A DNA stretch of 64,000 nt. Source: Legionella beliardensis (GTDB lineage: Bacteria; Pseudomonadota; Gammaproteobacteria; Legionellales; Legionellaceae). Made by a program: the position numbers and the translations under genes. The stretch's first letter is position 1, and each line of letters opens with the position of its first letter. The notes under the pieces were generated by a model. That model was given only the letters and a program-made list of their open reading frames with translations, did not search any database and was not told where the DNA came from. Below, piece by piece: positions 17,352 through 25,753 of the stretch. The stretch lies in NCBI RefSeq assembly GCF_900452395.1, contig NZ_UGNV01000001.1, positions 2,195,501 to 2,259,500 on the forward strand, given 5' to 3'.

Positions 17352-18635
17352 CTAAGCTAATAGGAAACGAAAATTCTTTTGAATTTCATTTAAATCAAAT
17401 TTATTAAGAAATAAAGAAAAGCTCATCCAAGCACTAAGCGCTGCTAAGTCTTTAAAAGGTGGCGGTAAATAAACAGGTGGCGCAATGATTTCTCTTTCTA
17501 AGAGCTCAATTAGTAAAGGCATATCATCTAAAACTAATTTACCGACAAACAGTAAAGGAATCGTTTCTACTCGATGTTGACTGATTGCAAAACGAATAAA
17601 ATTATAAATGAGTAAAAATCCTTTTGCGTAGGATAAATCTTTTGTAAAAGGCCCACCATCGGGTGTACTGCCACGAAAAATCCGCACGGCATGATTGTAA
17701 CTATCCATAGGGCTTAAACCGCAGTCTAAAAAATAATGATAGATATCAAGAAAATTTGCCCCTTGCCTTACTTTATCAAGCGCAATAACCCGATTAGTGA
17801 TTTTACGTATTCGTCCAGGATAAGAAGAAAATGTGACCACCTCAGTAATGACGGCCAAACCCTCTTGAATCACACTGCAAGAAGGTGAACCTTTTGATAA
17901 GAACGCGCAATAAGGTTGCGTGCTGCCATTTAATGTGGTGCCTACATGTACCCAACCCTCATGAACCTCTAAATATTTTACATCGCGATCGCTAAATCTT
18001 GCGTGTTGACTTAATTTAATATTATCCGCCCCGGCTGAGGCATCAGCAATCATATCATCACTAACCATGACAGTAATTTTACCAGGATGTAAGTGAAAAA
18101 AAGCGCTTAAACGCGTTTGCAGGATTTGCTGTGCTTCTTCGGGCGTATAACGTTTTAAATCAGCATCAGATTGCAGCTGTACATCTAATGCAGTCAATAA
18201 ATCAAAAAGTAACGTTCCTAGCTCGCATAAACGTGGACCGCCTAAATAAAATACATCATCAGGACTACCATATAATTCAGTAGCTAATCTACTAAACGTA
18301 GGCGTTCCACGTGCAGCCAACATCTCTATTGCTTTAATATACTCTTCACACTGGCGTTTAATTAAACGGGTCACTGGAGAATATTGGCCTAGTTGATTTT
18401 GTGCATCGCGTAAAATTAAGCGAAATTCTTCTGCCTTTTGTTGAGGCTCAAAAGGAAGCGGTCGTTTATCATAATAAGTGTGATCTACGGCAGGTAGCTT
18501 TTTGGCTTTATCATGAAAAAATTGCTGACGAATAGAATCATCCCATTTAATGCTATCTAGAATGCGAATTTGACTTTGTGCCTCAACCAGTCGGGCTGAT
18601 AATTCTTGAATAACAATTAATTCATTTGATTCCAT
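17352..18635 (-). CDS. QEGLA-motif protein, MATCAP-like metallopeptidase fold
   Basis: A 427-residue protein of the DUF1704 family, often annotated as flavohemoglobin-expression-modulating QEGLA protein. The sequence shows His225-Glu226-x-x-x-His230 (VHEGWVHVG) and Glu258 in IQEGLAVITE. Eukaryotic members (MATCAP1/KIAA0895L) are zinc tyrosine carboxypeptidases using an HExxxH motif plus a downstream Glu, so this bacterial protein probably is a zinc peptidase too; the substrate is unknown. The N-terminal third is helical and charged. It lies between a BamC-like lipoprotein gene and the hydroquinone reductase, all leftward, with short gaps (9 and 44 bases), so an operon starting at dapA is plausible. 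Confidence 0.85.
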   Translation of the reverse strand: MESNELIVIQELSARLVEAQSQIRILDSIKWDDSIRQQFFHDKAKKLPAVDHTYYDKRPLPFEPQQKAEEFRLILRDAQNQLGQYSPVTRLIKRQCEEYIKAIEMLAARGTPTFSRLATELYGSPDDVFYLGGPRLCELGTLLFDLLTALDVQLQSDADLKRYTPEEAQQILQTRLSAFFHLHPGKITVMVSDDMIADASAGADNIKLSQHARFSDRDVKYLEVHEGWVHVGTTLNGSTQPYCAFLSKGSPSCSVIQEGLAVITEVVTFSSYPGRIRKITNRVIALDKVRQGANFLDIYHYFLDCGLSPMDSYNHAVRIFRGSTPDGGPFTKDLSYAKGFLLIYNFIRFAISQHRVETIPLLFVGKLVLDDMPLLIELLEREIIAPPVYLPPPFKDLAALSAWMSFSLFLNKFDLNEIQKNFRFLLA

Positions 18636-18644
18636 AGTTTTACC

Positions 18645-18893
18645 TTAACTAATTGTTTGAGCTTTAATCTCTGTTGGCGGCGGTACAAGGCTTACTGTTA
18701 AATTTGCACCAGGTGTAGGTAAATCATAAAAATGACTAATGTTTGCTTGGGTTAAAGGAGGCGGAACATTCGGCAAGGGGCCATTTTCACTTTGTAAGTA
18801 AATATGCTCACCATTCGTTGCATAGCGTGAACAGGAAACAAGTAATAAAGTTGATAAAGACGCTAAAACAAATTTTTTCACAACAAACCTCAT
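18645..18893 (-). CDS. Small lipoprotein resembling the N-terminal segment of BamC (NlpB/DapX)
   Basis: An 82-residue lipoprotein: signal [17 protein letters not shown], lipobox LVSC (Cys21), then an extended Pro-rich tail with no predicted globular fold. The position right after dapA is that of bamC/nlpB in many gammaproteobacteria. The residues after the Cys (SRYATNGEHIYLQSENGP ... LTQANISHFYDLP) match the pattern of the unstructured BamC N-terminus that packs along BamD (SRY, then YL, then a Y-x-[IL]-P motif). The two BamC helix-grip domains are absent. I infer a minimal BamC that only clasps BamD. Its ATG shares one base with the end of dapA. Confidence 0.7.
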   Translation of the reverse strand: MRFVVKKFVLASLSTLLLVSCSRYATNGEHIYLQSENGPLPNVPPPLTQANISHFYDLPTPGANLTVSLVPPPTEIKAQTIS

Positions 18894-19765
18894 TAAATTA
18901 ACTGTAATCGACTTAAAGCCTGTTCTAAGGTCGCATGATGCTCACTTGATAAAGGCGTTAAAGGTAGACGTAACTCATTGGCAATTAAACCCATCCTGCT
19001 TAAAGCCCATTTCACAGGAATAGGATTAGACTCAATAAAAAGTAAACGATGTAATGCTTGCAGTTGCTCATTAATCGCGATAGCTTCTTCACTATTACCA
19101 TCAAGAGCCATGTCACATAATTTCGCCATTTGTTTAGGAGCCACATTGGCGGTTACAGAAATAACACCTTTAGCACCAGCTAGCAACCATTGTGCTGCTG
19201 TATCATCATCACCACTATAGATATCTAAGCTGCAATCACATAATTGCCAGATTTCTTTTAAACGCTCTAATTTACCACTCGCCTCCTTAATACCTACTAT
19301 ATTCGATATTTGTGCAAGCCTTGCTACCGTTTGCGGAAGTAAATCACAAGCAGTACGACTTGGCACATTATACAGTATTAAAGGAATCGCTACAGAGGCT
19401 GCAATTTGGCTATAGTGTTGATATAAACCTTCTTGAGTTGGCCTAATACATGCAGGTGTCATAATCAGTGCAGCATGTGCTCCACAGTCCATTGCCATTC
19501 TTGTTAACTCAATACAATCTCTGGTTGCATTTGCTGCGGTGCCTGCAATAACAGGAACTCGCTCGCGCGCTTGCTCAAGCACGGTTTTTATCACTAAAAA
19601 CTTCTCGTCACAACTTAATGTTCCAGCTTCTCCCGTTGTGCCAGCAGCAACAATTGCATGCGTTCCTGCTGCAATATGAAACTCAACTAGCTCTCTTAAA
19701 CGACCTACATCCACTGCATCATCTTGCATTGGAGTTACTAAAGCTACCATACTACCGCGAAACAT
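18893..19765 (-). CDS. dapA: 4-hydroxy-tetrahydrodipicolinate synthase
   Basis: Condenses pyruvate with aspartate semialdehyde, the first step of the lysine/diaminopimelate branch. From ATG at 19765 the protein has 290 residues, the family norm. Motifs: GTTGEAGTL, the Tyr of ILYNVPSRT and the Schiff-base Lys of [12 protein letters not shown], with [17 protein letters not shown] after it. AGGAG lies 9 bases before this ATG; an upstream ATG (19795) would add ten residues not found in the family. First gene of a leftward run leading to the BamC-like lipoprotein. Confidence 0.95.
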   Translation of the reverse strand: MFRGSMVALVTPMQDDAVDVGRLRELVEFHIAAGTHAIVAAGTTGEAGTLSCDEKFLVIKTVLEQARERVPVIAGTAANATRDCIELTRMAMDCGAHAALIMTPACIRPTQEGLYQHYSQIAASVAIPLILYNVPSRTACDLLPQTVARLAQISNIVGIKEASGKLERLKEIWQLCDCSLDIYSGDDDTAAQWLLAGAKGVISVTANVAPKQMAKLCDMALDGNSEEAIAINEQLQALHRLLFIESNPIPVKWALSRMGLIANELRLPLTPLSSEHHATLEQALSRLQLI

Positions 19766-19915
19766 AGTTTTTTCTCCTAGAAGTCCATTATTCAATACTA
19801 CTGGTGCAATAGCTTTTTCACAAGGTGGTTTCTATGTGTATGATTTTATTTTAGTCATTTTACACAAATTTGTACTAATATGTTTATTGAGGGAACTAAC
19901 AATAGGAAGAAAACT

Positions 19916-20188
19916 ATGAAAAAAACATTACCATTTGTACTTTGTGCTGGGTTATCAGCGCCATTACTTGTAGGATGCACAAATAGTGATGTAGGTACTG
20001 TTGGCGGCGGCCTTGCAGGTGCAGGTATCGGCTATGCAGCTTCTGGTGGAAGCGGTTGGGGAACTGCAATAGGAGCTGGTGCTGGTGCTTTAATTGGTAA
20101 TGCAGTCGGTCGATCTCAAGACCGTTACTATTATGGATATGGAAACCGGTATTATTATGGCGGCCAATATCCTTATTATTACTACTAA
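19916..20188 (+). CDS. Glycine-zipper lipoprotein
   Basis: A 90-residue outer-membrane-type lipoprotein. Signal MKKTLPFVLCAGLSAPL, lipobox LVGC, then a glycine-zipper segment (GGGLAGAGIGYAASGG, GTAIGAGAGALIGNAVG) able to insert in a membrane, and a Tyr/Gly-rich tail (YYYGYGNRYYYGGQYPYYYY). Resembles YMGG/SlyB-like glycine-zipper proteins; function unknown. AGGAAG lies 7 bases before ATG 19916; an upstream ATG (19880) is less likely because the lipoprotein signal begins here. A strong terminator follows. Confidence 0.85.
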   Translation: MKKTLPFVLCAGLSAPLLVGCTNSDVGTVGGGLAGAGIGYAASGGSGWGTAIGAGAGALIGNAVGRSQDRYYYGYGNRYYYGGQYPYYYY

Positions 20189-20219
20189 AAAATTCTTATA
20201 CATTCCTTTATTTTTCTTT

Positions 20220-20266
20220 AAGACTTTTAGTAATCAAAGAAGTCGAGATTGCTAAAAGTCTTTTTC
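20220..20266 (+). terminator. Rho-independent terminator of the glycine-zipper gene
   Basis: AAGACTTTTAGTAATC (20220-20235) pairs with GATTGCTAAAAGTCTT (20247-20262) with one mismatch, followed by TTTC. It lies 31 bases past the stop. Confidence 0.8.
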
Positions 20267-20337
20267 TTACGCTTAAAAAAAATCCAAAAATCGTTGCTAT
20301 ACTGGTAACAGAACTCTTTAAATAAGGACATCAAGTT

Positions 20338-21120
20338 ATGCGCTTAAGAGATAAAGTAGCAATTGTTACGGGAGCTGCAAGTGGAATAGGGAAAGAAATT
20401 GCACTGCTATATGCCAAGGAAGGAGCTAAAGTTGCAATTGCTGATTTAAATCTTTCTCAAGCAGAACTTGTAGCAGAAGAGATTAAGGCTGATGGCCATA
20501 GCGCGATTGCGGTTGCTATGGATGTGACTAATGAAGAGCAAGTGAATACCGGTATCGATTCTGTCGCTGATCAATTTGGCAACATAGATATTTTAGTCAG
20601 CAATGCAGGCATTCAAATTATTGATGCGATTGAAAACCTGTCTTTCGCTAATTGGAAAAAAATGCTTGCCATACACCTTGATGGTGCTTTTCTTACAACT
20701 AAGGCATCTATAAAACATATGTATACGTCAAAACGAGGTGGAAGCATTATCTATATGGGTTCAGTGCATTCAAAAGAAGCATCAAAGCTTAAAGCACCTT
20801 ATGTGACTGCAAAGCATGGCTTACTTGGCTTATGCCGCGTTGTTGCTAAAGAAGGGGCCGCCTATGGTGTACGCGCCAATGTAATTTGCCCAGGCTTTGT
20901 ACGCACACCGTTAGTCGATAAACAAATTCCGGAGCAAGCGCAAGAACTTGGCATAACCGAAGAACAAGTTGTAAAAAATGTCATGTTAAAAGATACAGTC
21001 GATGGTGAATTCACAACCACAGATGACGTCGCAAAAACAGCGCTATTTTTTGCTTCTTTTGAGTCGAATGCTTTAACAGGACAGTCACTTATTGTGTCAC
21101 ATGGCTGGGTTATGGAATAA
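20338..21120 (+). CDS. bdhA: 3-hydroxybutyrate dehydrogenase
   Basis: NAD-dependent oxidation of D-3-hydroxybutyrate to acetoacetate, used in mobilising polyhydroxybutyrate stores. The 260-residue short-chain dehydrogenase has [12 protein letters not shown] for the cofactor, NAG in SNAGIQI, catalytic Ser in MGSVHS and Tyr-x-x-x-Lys in YVTAKHG. The C-terminal part [19 protein letters not shown] is the signature of 3-hydroxybutyrate dehydrogenases. AAGGA precedes the ATG. It is 35 bases from adc, whose product uses acetoacetate, so the two form a ketone-body operon closed by the terminator at 21922. Confidence 0.92.
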   Translation: MRLRDKVAIVTGAASGIGKEIALLYAKEGAKVAIADLNLSQAELVAEEIKADGHSAIAVAMDVTNEEQVNTGIDSVADQFGNIDILVSNAGIQIIDAIENLSFANWKKMLAIHLDGAFLTTKASIKHMYTSKRGGSIIYMGSVHSKEASKLKAPYVTAKHGLLGLCRVVAKEGAAYGVRANVICPGFVRTPLVDKQIPEQAQELGITEEQVVKNVMLKDTVDGEFTTTDDVAKTALFFASFESNALTGQSLIVSHGWVME

Positions 21121-21155
21121 CCATTATCATTATAATCAATGATGTGGAGTCTACT

Positions 21156-21893
21156 ATGAATGAATCACAAATTAGAGAAAATGCGTTTGCAATGCCCCTA
21201 AATTGCCCTTCTTACCCACGTGGACCTTACCGTTTTATTAATCGTGAATATTTCATTATTACCTATGAAACAGACATGGATTTTCTACGTGAAGTTGTAC
21301 CAGCACCCCTGGAAGTCACCGAGCCCTTAGTTAAATTTGAAGTCATTCGTATGCCAGACAGTACGGGCTTTGGCTGCTACACAGAGTCAGGTCAAGTGAT
21401 ACCGGTTTATTTTAATGGCACATTAGGAAGTTATACGCATGCGATGTATTTAGATGATCTATCACCGATTGCTGGTGGACGTGAAATATGGGGATTTCCT
21501 AAAAAATTAGCTAAACCTCGTTTATTTGTCGAACAAGAAACATTAATTGGTACTCTTGACTATGGCAGCACACGCATCGCATCAGCCACAATGGGTTATA
21601 AATATCAAACGGTAGAAGAAGAGAAGGTTATGACGGCACTAACAGGCCCCTCCTATCTGTTAAAAATAATACCGCATGTTGATGGCAGCACGCGTATTTG
21701 TGAATTAGTTGAGTACAGGCTGTCAGATGTAGTCATTAAAGGGGCTTGGTCTGGGCCTGCCCAACTAGAGTTACTGCATCATGCGATGGCGCCGGTTGCA
21801 ATGCTACCCGTAAAGCGTGTTGTTTCTGCAGTCCACATTTTATCCGATTTAACCTTACCTTATGGTAAAGTCATTCACGACTACCTCAAGTAA
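21156..21893 (+). CDS. adc: Acetoacetate decarboxylase
   Basis: Converts acetoacetate to acetone and CO2 through a Schiff base. The 245 residues hold the active-site region [15 protein letters not shown] with the Lys pair of the family, and the substrate pocket [10 protein letters not shown]. The start at ATG 21156 is chosen because TGGAG lies 7 bases upstream; a GTG at 21144 would run through that site. It follows bdhA closely, so acetoacetate made from 3-hydroxybutyrate could be drained here. Confidence 0.92.
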   Translation: MNESQIRENAFAMPLNCPSYPRGPYRFINREYFIITYETDMDFLREVVPAPLEVTEPLVKFEVIRMPDSTGFGCYTESGQVIPVYFNGTLGSYTHAMYLDDLSPIAGGREIWGFPKKLAKPRLFVEQETLIGTLDYGSTRIASATMGYKYQTVEEEKVMTALTGPSYLLKIIPHVDGSTRICELVEYRLSDVVIKGAWSGPAQLELLHHAMAPVAMLPVKRVVSAVHILSDLTLPYGKVIHDYLK

Positions 21894-21921
21894 TCTCAGT
21901 TCAACATAAAAACAATTCAAT

Positions 21922-21951
21922 AAAAAACCAGGTTAAGCGCCTGGTTTTTTT
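21922..21951. terminator. Bidirectional rho-independent terminator
   Basis: AAAAAACCAGG pairs with CCTGGTTTTTT around TTAAGCG, with A-run and T-run on the two sides. It ends the bdhA-adc operon and can also stop the leftward gene at 21967, whose stop is 16 bases away. Confidence 0.9.
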
Positions 21952-21966
21952 ATTACATCTTTAAAT

Positions 21967-22416
21967 CTAGGGTAACTTAGGCCCAACTATTTGCAATGAA
22001 GGGGATACCCAATAGATAGTTTGATTGGCATTTAACTTATAGGGAATAAGCAGGGATTTCTTATCTTTAAACTGCCAAAATTCACCACAATATTTGCCAT
22101 CACCTCTAGTAGAAACAACATCAATCACTTGACCATGCTGATTTTTAAACTGATGACAATAGGTTGCATCTTGATTAGGCGGCACACGCAAAGGTGAATT
22201 AATTAATTCAATTTCACCTTGCTTATTAAATGAAAAAATCGCTCGCGATAAGCCTGCATAAATATCATGGCTAAATCTTAAAATTAAAGAAGAAAACAGC
22301 AAAACAACAAGCGTTGTTTTAACTTTACGCCTAAGTGGTGTTCTACCTTTGATTACTCTATAAATAATATTCCAAGCGATTACGATTCCTAACAGGCTAA
22401 TTATTGTCGTTAGCAC
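21967..22416 (-). CDS. Hypothetical inner-membrane protein
   Basis: No recognised family. 149 residues: a hydrophobic helix at about 2-20 (LTTIISLLGIVIAWNIIYRV), a basic loop (KGRTPLRRKVK) and a second helix at about 34-48, then some 95 residues probably in the periplasm, with two cysteines (TYCHQF and GKYCGEF) in reach of a disulfide. It lies 70 bases downstream of the amidotransferase gene and is read in the same direction, so they may be co-transcribed. Confidence 0.72.
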   Translation of the reverse strand: MLTTIISLLGIVIAWNIIYRVIKGRTPLRRKVKTTLVVLLFSSLILRFSHDIYAGLSRAIFSFNKQGEIELINSPLRVPPNQDATYCHQFKNQHGQVIDVVSTRGDGKYCGEFWQFKDKKSLLIPYKLNANQTIYWVSPSLQIVGPKLP

Positions 22417-22484
22417 TTTAACTCCTATCTAATTAAATACTTATTTTTACCTACTCATTTGCAAGTAGAAGGCCTTTTTCAATA

Positions 22485-23342
22485 TTAACATTTTAATTTA
22501 CGTAAATGTATGCGGCGCTCCGTGTCCACTAGCAAAAAATGATTAGGCGGCACCGATTGCCATTCAGCCTTAAAGTCATTTAACCTTTCTGACGTGATTA
22601 AAACACAATCATGTACATCCGTGCGCTTTGGACGATAATACCTGTCTTTAGGGGTTAGCCAAATAGAACCTGCTGAATAATGCATTGATTCGGGTTTAAT
22701 TTTTTTATTAGATGAGTAGCGGCTTGCGACGATACGTTGCCCATCGGTTAGGCAAATATTAAACAACGAGGGGTCATTAGTTGTGCCGTACTGCTTCACT
22801 AATTGATTAATTTGCTTAATTGTTTCTTGCAATGTATCTGCAACCACCGCAAGCTGAGTAAGATCTTTGCCCTTAGCAAGCTGTAAAAATAAAGCAAAAA
22901 GATGCTCAGAATCTGTCTCGCCCTGAATCCAATTATAAATATCATCATCCAATAGGTGACGCAGATGACGCTTAACCGACATAAAATCACTAATCCCACC
23001 ATTGTGCATAAGCATCCACTGCTTATAAACAAAAGGGTGGCAATTATAATTATTAGTACCACCTACACTGGCAGCACGCACATGGGCAAAGAATGAGCTT
23101 GATTTAATTTTTGCTGTTAAGTAAAGGAGATTACGATCACTCCAGGCAGGAAAAATAGAAACAAACAAAGCAGGTTCAGAACTTATAGATGGCGTGTACC
23201 ACCCTAGGCCAAAACCATCGCCATTAGTAGGCACTGTTGATTCACGTGCTTTTAGGCTTTGCATAACGATAGAATTACTTGGCTTAACTAAAATTTCTTC
23301 AAGTAAAATTTCAGAACCCAGATAAGCAACTAAGCGACACAT
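22485..23342 (-). CDS. yafJ: Class II glutamine amidotransferase (YafJ/DUG3 type)
   Basis: An N-terminal nucleophile amidotransferase of 285 residues. The start MCRLVAYLGSEI puts the catalytic Cys at position 2 after Met removal, as the family requires, and AAAGGAG lies 6 bases before this ATG; the longer frame from 23363 would block the nucleophile. Other motifs: GFGLGWYT, HVRAASVGGTNNYNCHPF and MHNGGISDF. Yeast DUG3 works in glutathione breakdown; the bacterial substrate is not known. Confidence 0.9.
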   Translation of the reverse strand: MCRLVAYLGSEILLEEILVKPSNSIVMQSLKARESTVPTNGDGFGLGWYTPSISSEPALFVSIFPAWSDRNLLYLTAKIKSSSFFAHVRAASVGGTNNYNCHPFVYKQWMLMHNGGISDFMSVKRHLRHLLDDDIYNWIQGETDSEHLFALFLQLAKGKDLTQLAVVADTLQETIKQINQLVKQYGTTNDPSLFNICLTDGQRIVASRYSSNKKIKPESMHYSAGSIWLTPKDRYYRPKRTDVHDCVLITSERLNDFKAEWQSVPPNHFLLVDTERRIHLRKLKC

Positions 23343-23512
23343 GCCCGCTCCTTTTATCAACACTAGATTCTTTAATTTTAGACAGATTCAAACCAAACGT
23401 ATTAGAATAGCTCTTTATTCAGTAATCAAATGAGTTTTATTGGGTTTTGTTAACTTCTCCACGCAGCAATATCCTGCCTGCAAACGGCGATCTATATTTA
23501 ATACGAACAAGT

Positions 23513-23778
23513 GTAGGTCGGACGCTTCGCCCATAGCCGTCAGGCTAAGCGCCCAAGAGTCAAGGTAGAGGCAGGCAGAGGTAAATTTGGTCCCTTTTTG
23601 GAAGCGCCAAAACTATCCATGCGGCTCGATGTTGTGCATCCATGCACAACCATGTTCCAAAAAGTGCCCAAACTTACCTCTGCTGTGAGACCGTAAGTAC
23701 TCTAAACATATTATTTTCTATGGTGATAAGAGAACTATTTGCTTAGCCTGACGGCTATGGGCGAAGCGCCCGACCTAC
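23513..23778. mobile_element. MITE-like element with 38-bp terminal inverted repeats
   Basis: GTAGGTCGGACGCTTCGCCC (start of 23513-23550) is repeated inverted at 23741-23778 with one mismatch over 38 bp. The 190 bases inside hold the hairpin element R7 (23574-23684) and no gene. No transposase is present, so it would be non-autonomous. It lies in the gap 23343-23876, in which nothing else but R2 fragments was found. Confidence 0.65.
23574..23684. repeat. R7 hairpin element, copy A (CATCCATG core)
   Basis: Outer arms GGCAGAGGTAAATTTGG ... TTTTTGGAA (23574-23603) and TTCCAAAAAG ... TTACCTCTGCT (23655-23684) pair over about 30 bp with four mismatches. The core has ATCCATGCGGCTCGATG, then a perfect 8-bp hairpin GTTGTGCA-TCCA-TGCACAAC (23632-23651). 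The same core architecture with different arm and stem sequences occurs at 58012-58127. Confidence 0.7.
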
Positions 23779-23785
23779 GCTTGCT

Positions 23786-23865
23786 GCGGTCAAGCCGCGG
23801 TATTTAGATAGCATGGAAAGAAATCAAAGAAAAGAACGAATTACCGCGGCTTGACCGCGGTATCC
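23786..23865. repeat. R2-type inverted repeat halves
   Basis: GCGGTCAAGCCGCGGTATTT (23786-23805) and, inverted, AATTACCGCGGCTTGACCGC (from 23839). The arms are those of module R2 of the composite repeat but the centre is unrelated. Confidence 0.6.
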
Positions 23866-23876
23866 AACGATGTGTT

Positions 23877-24035
23877 TTACTTCTTTTTATCAGAGGTGCT
23901 GGTCGGCTTAGTCTTATCCTCTTTTTTTAAAGTACGGCATACCTCTTTGGTTGAATCAGTATTAGGCGTGATGTGGCATATATTTTCTAAGCCTTCCACT
24001 TCCGGATGCGCTTTATTTTTATCCTTTTTGTCCAT
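23877..24035 (-). CDS. Small Lys-rich hypothetical protein
   Basis: A 52-residue frame from ATG 24033-24035 to TAA 23877-23879, with an AGAGA element 7 bases upstream. The sequence begins MDKKDKNKAHPEVEGLENIC and ends KPTSTSDKKK: very hydrophilic, 15 Lys, two Cys, no membrane helix or signal. I recognise no family. It is supported only by the plausible start and its protein-like composition; a hydrophobic frame on the other strand over the same bases is taken to be its shadow. Confidence 0.45.
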   Translation of the reverse strand: MDKKDKNKAHPEVEGLENICHITPNTDSTKEVCRTLKKEDKTKPTSTSDKKK

Positions 24036-24166
24036 ATGAATTCTCTGTAATTAACTTATTTTAAGCTTAGAGCAATTTAATAGCAGATACAATGTAAAAA
24101 AACTTCCTTGTTAAACCAAAAACCTCCATGTATAATTTATATACAATCATATTGGAGGGAAACACT

Positions 24167-24406
24167 ATGAATAAAATACGGACTTCATTATGGATGGTTG
24201 CACCTGTTGTACTGCTAAGTAGTTGTACAGTCATCGAATCAACAAATTATGTTCCCGCTGTAGCAACTACCGATTACGTATCTAACATTGGCTATTATGG
24301 GACGAGTCCTTATTGGGGAAATGGTTATTATAGTGGGCATGCCTATAGTACTTGGTATGGCGATTATTATGGTCCTAGTGTCTATGTCAGTGATTGGAGC
24401 TTTTAG
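24167..24406 (+). CDS. Small Tyr/Gly-rich lipoprotein
   Basis: 79 residues: signal MNKIRTSLWMVAPVVLL, lipobox LSSC (Cys20), then a Tyr/Gly/Ser-rich tail without charged runs (GNGYYSGHAYSTWYGDYYG). No known family; it resembles the tail of the glycine-zipper lipoprotein at 19916 in composition. TTGGAGGG lies 7 bases before the ATG, a strong ribosome site. A terminator follows, so it is a single-gene unit. Confidence 0.78.
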   Translation: MNKIRTSLWMVAPVVLLSSCTVIESTNYVPAVATTDYVSNIGYYGTSPYWGNGYYSGHAYSTWYGDYYGPSVYVSDWSF

Positions 24407-24433
24407 ACTTAAGAATGATACTTAAAACCTTAG

Positions 24434-24464
24434 GTCTACTGGCTTAAAAGTCAGTAGACTTTTT
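24434..24464. terminator. Terminator between the Tyr-rich lipoprotein gene and pilU
   Basis: GTCTACTG (24434-24441) pairs with CAGTAGAC (24452-24459), followed by five T. The facing pilU gene ends 10 bases further on. Confidence 0.8.
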
Positions 24465-24473
24465 AAAGCGTGC

Positions 24474-25580
24474 TTAGGTATCCTCTTCTTCAATGGTTAA
24501 ATCGGTTTGATCTAAGCCTTTTTCTTCAGTTAAACGAATCTGTAGAGCAACATTATTCTTAGAATCAGCATAGCGTATGGCATTTTCCTGAGTAATTTTT
24601 CCATCCTTATATAAATCGAACAATGCTTGATCAAACGTCTGCATGCCAGACTCGCGGCTTTTAACCATCGCCTCTTTAATTTCATCTATTTTGCCTTTTT
24701 CAATTAAATCAGCGACATAAGGCGTGTTGATAAGGATTTCTACTGCAGGTGCTCGTTTCTGCGAAATACCAGGAATTAAGCGAAGTGAAATAATAGCGCG
24801 TAAATTTTGTGCTAAATCTTGCAATAATTGCTGCCTTGCTTCATCTGGAAAAAAATTAACGATACGTTCGAGCGCTTGGTTAGCATTATTGGAATGCAAA
24901 GTCGATAAACAAAGATGACCTGTTTGCGCATAGGCAAGCGCATGTTTCATGATGTCTCTTTCTAAAATTTCCCCAATTAGAATCACATCGGGTGCTTCGC
25001 GCATTGCATTTTTTAAAGCATTCTCATAACTTAAAGTATCAATACCTACTTCACGTTGATCAACAATACTTTTCTTATGTTTATAAAGGTATTCAATTGG
25101 ATCTTCAATGGTTAATATGTGTCCACGATGATTTTCATTACGATAATCTATCATTGATGCGAGCGTCGTTGATTTTCCTGAACCTGTGGAGCCTACGACT
25201 AAAATGAGACCGCGCAACTCCATAATTAATTGTTTCAATATAGGAGGTAGTTGTAATTCATCTATCGGGGGAATATTGCCTTTGATATAGCGAATGACCA
25301 TGGCGACTTCGCCCCGCTGCCTAAATACATTCACTCGAAAGCGGCCAACATTAGTTAATGAGATAGCAATATTAAGCTCTAATGTTGCTTCAAATTCTTT
25401 GCGCTGATTATCATTCATAACAGACGCTGCAATCTCAGCCATTTGTAAGGATTTTAAAGGCACTTGACCAACTGGCGTGGCTACACCCTGAATTTTAATA
25501 TAAGGCGGCACGCCAACACTGAAAAACAAATCAGAGGCGTTTTTATCTACCATTAATTTAAAGAATGGGGTTATATCCAC
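24474..25580 (-). CDS. pilU: Type IV pilus retraction ATPase PilU
   Basis: A 368-residue PilT/PilU-family hexameric ATPase that helps retract type IV pili. It begins MDITPFFKLMVDKNASDLFF, the PilU signature. Walker A GSTGSGKST is at 130-138, the Asp box TIEDPIEYL near 158-165, Walker B DVILIGE at 198-204 and the His box TGHLCLSTLHSNNA just after. The normally invariant GEIRD after Walker B reads GEILE here (Leu206, Glu207), a departure worth noting. It has the PilU-type extended C-terminus. No pilT is adjacent. Confidence 0.93.
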   Translation of the reverse strand: MDITPFFKLMVDKNASDLFFSVGVPPYIKIQGVATPVGQVPLKSLQMAEIAASVMNDNQRKEFEATLELNIAISLTNVGRFRVNVFRQRGEVAMVIRYIKGNIPPIDELQLPPILKQLIMELRGLILVVGSTGSGKSTTLASMIDYRNENHRGHILTIEDPIEYLYKHKKSIVDQREVGIDTLSYENALKNAMREAPDVILIGEILERDIMKHALAYAQTGHLCLSTLHSNNANQALERIVNFFPDEARQQLLQDLAQNLRAIISLRLIPGISQKRAPAVEILINTPYVADLIEKGKIDEIKEAMVKSRESGMQTFDQALFDLYKDGKITQENAIRYADSKNNVALQIRLTEEKGLDQTDLTIEEEDT

Positions 25581-25712
25581 TTTCTTACCTTTGCTTCCTT
25601 TTCTATTTAAAATTGTAGATAAAATATTAAAAATCGCAATCTTATACTGCCTCAGCCAATAGTATTATTTTTGGATAAATAGTAAAAACTCAACTACAGT
25701 AGTGATAAGGGA

Positions 25713-25737
25713 TTAAACTATTTTAATTTTAGTTTAA
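25713..25737. promoter_or_regulatory. Inverted repeat upstream of the BLUF-EAL operon
   Basis: TTAAACTA (25713-25720) and TAGTTTAA (25730-25737) form a perfect 8-bp inverted repeat with a 9-base spacer, ending 6 bases before the AGAGGA ribosome site of the BLUF gene. It could be an operator; the regulator is unknown. Confidence 0.35.
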
Positions 25738-25753
25738 ACAGGTAGAGGAAACG

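Noticed and set aside
23343-23876. tRNA or small RNA gene in the 23.4-23.9 kb hairpins
   Set aside because: The strong hairpins are explained by repeat families; no cloverleaf or CCA end.
23851-24039. 62-codon hydrophobic plus-strand frame
   Set aside because: Begins in an R2 repeat; the opposite-strand 52-residue frame has a better start and composition.
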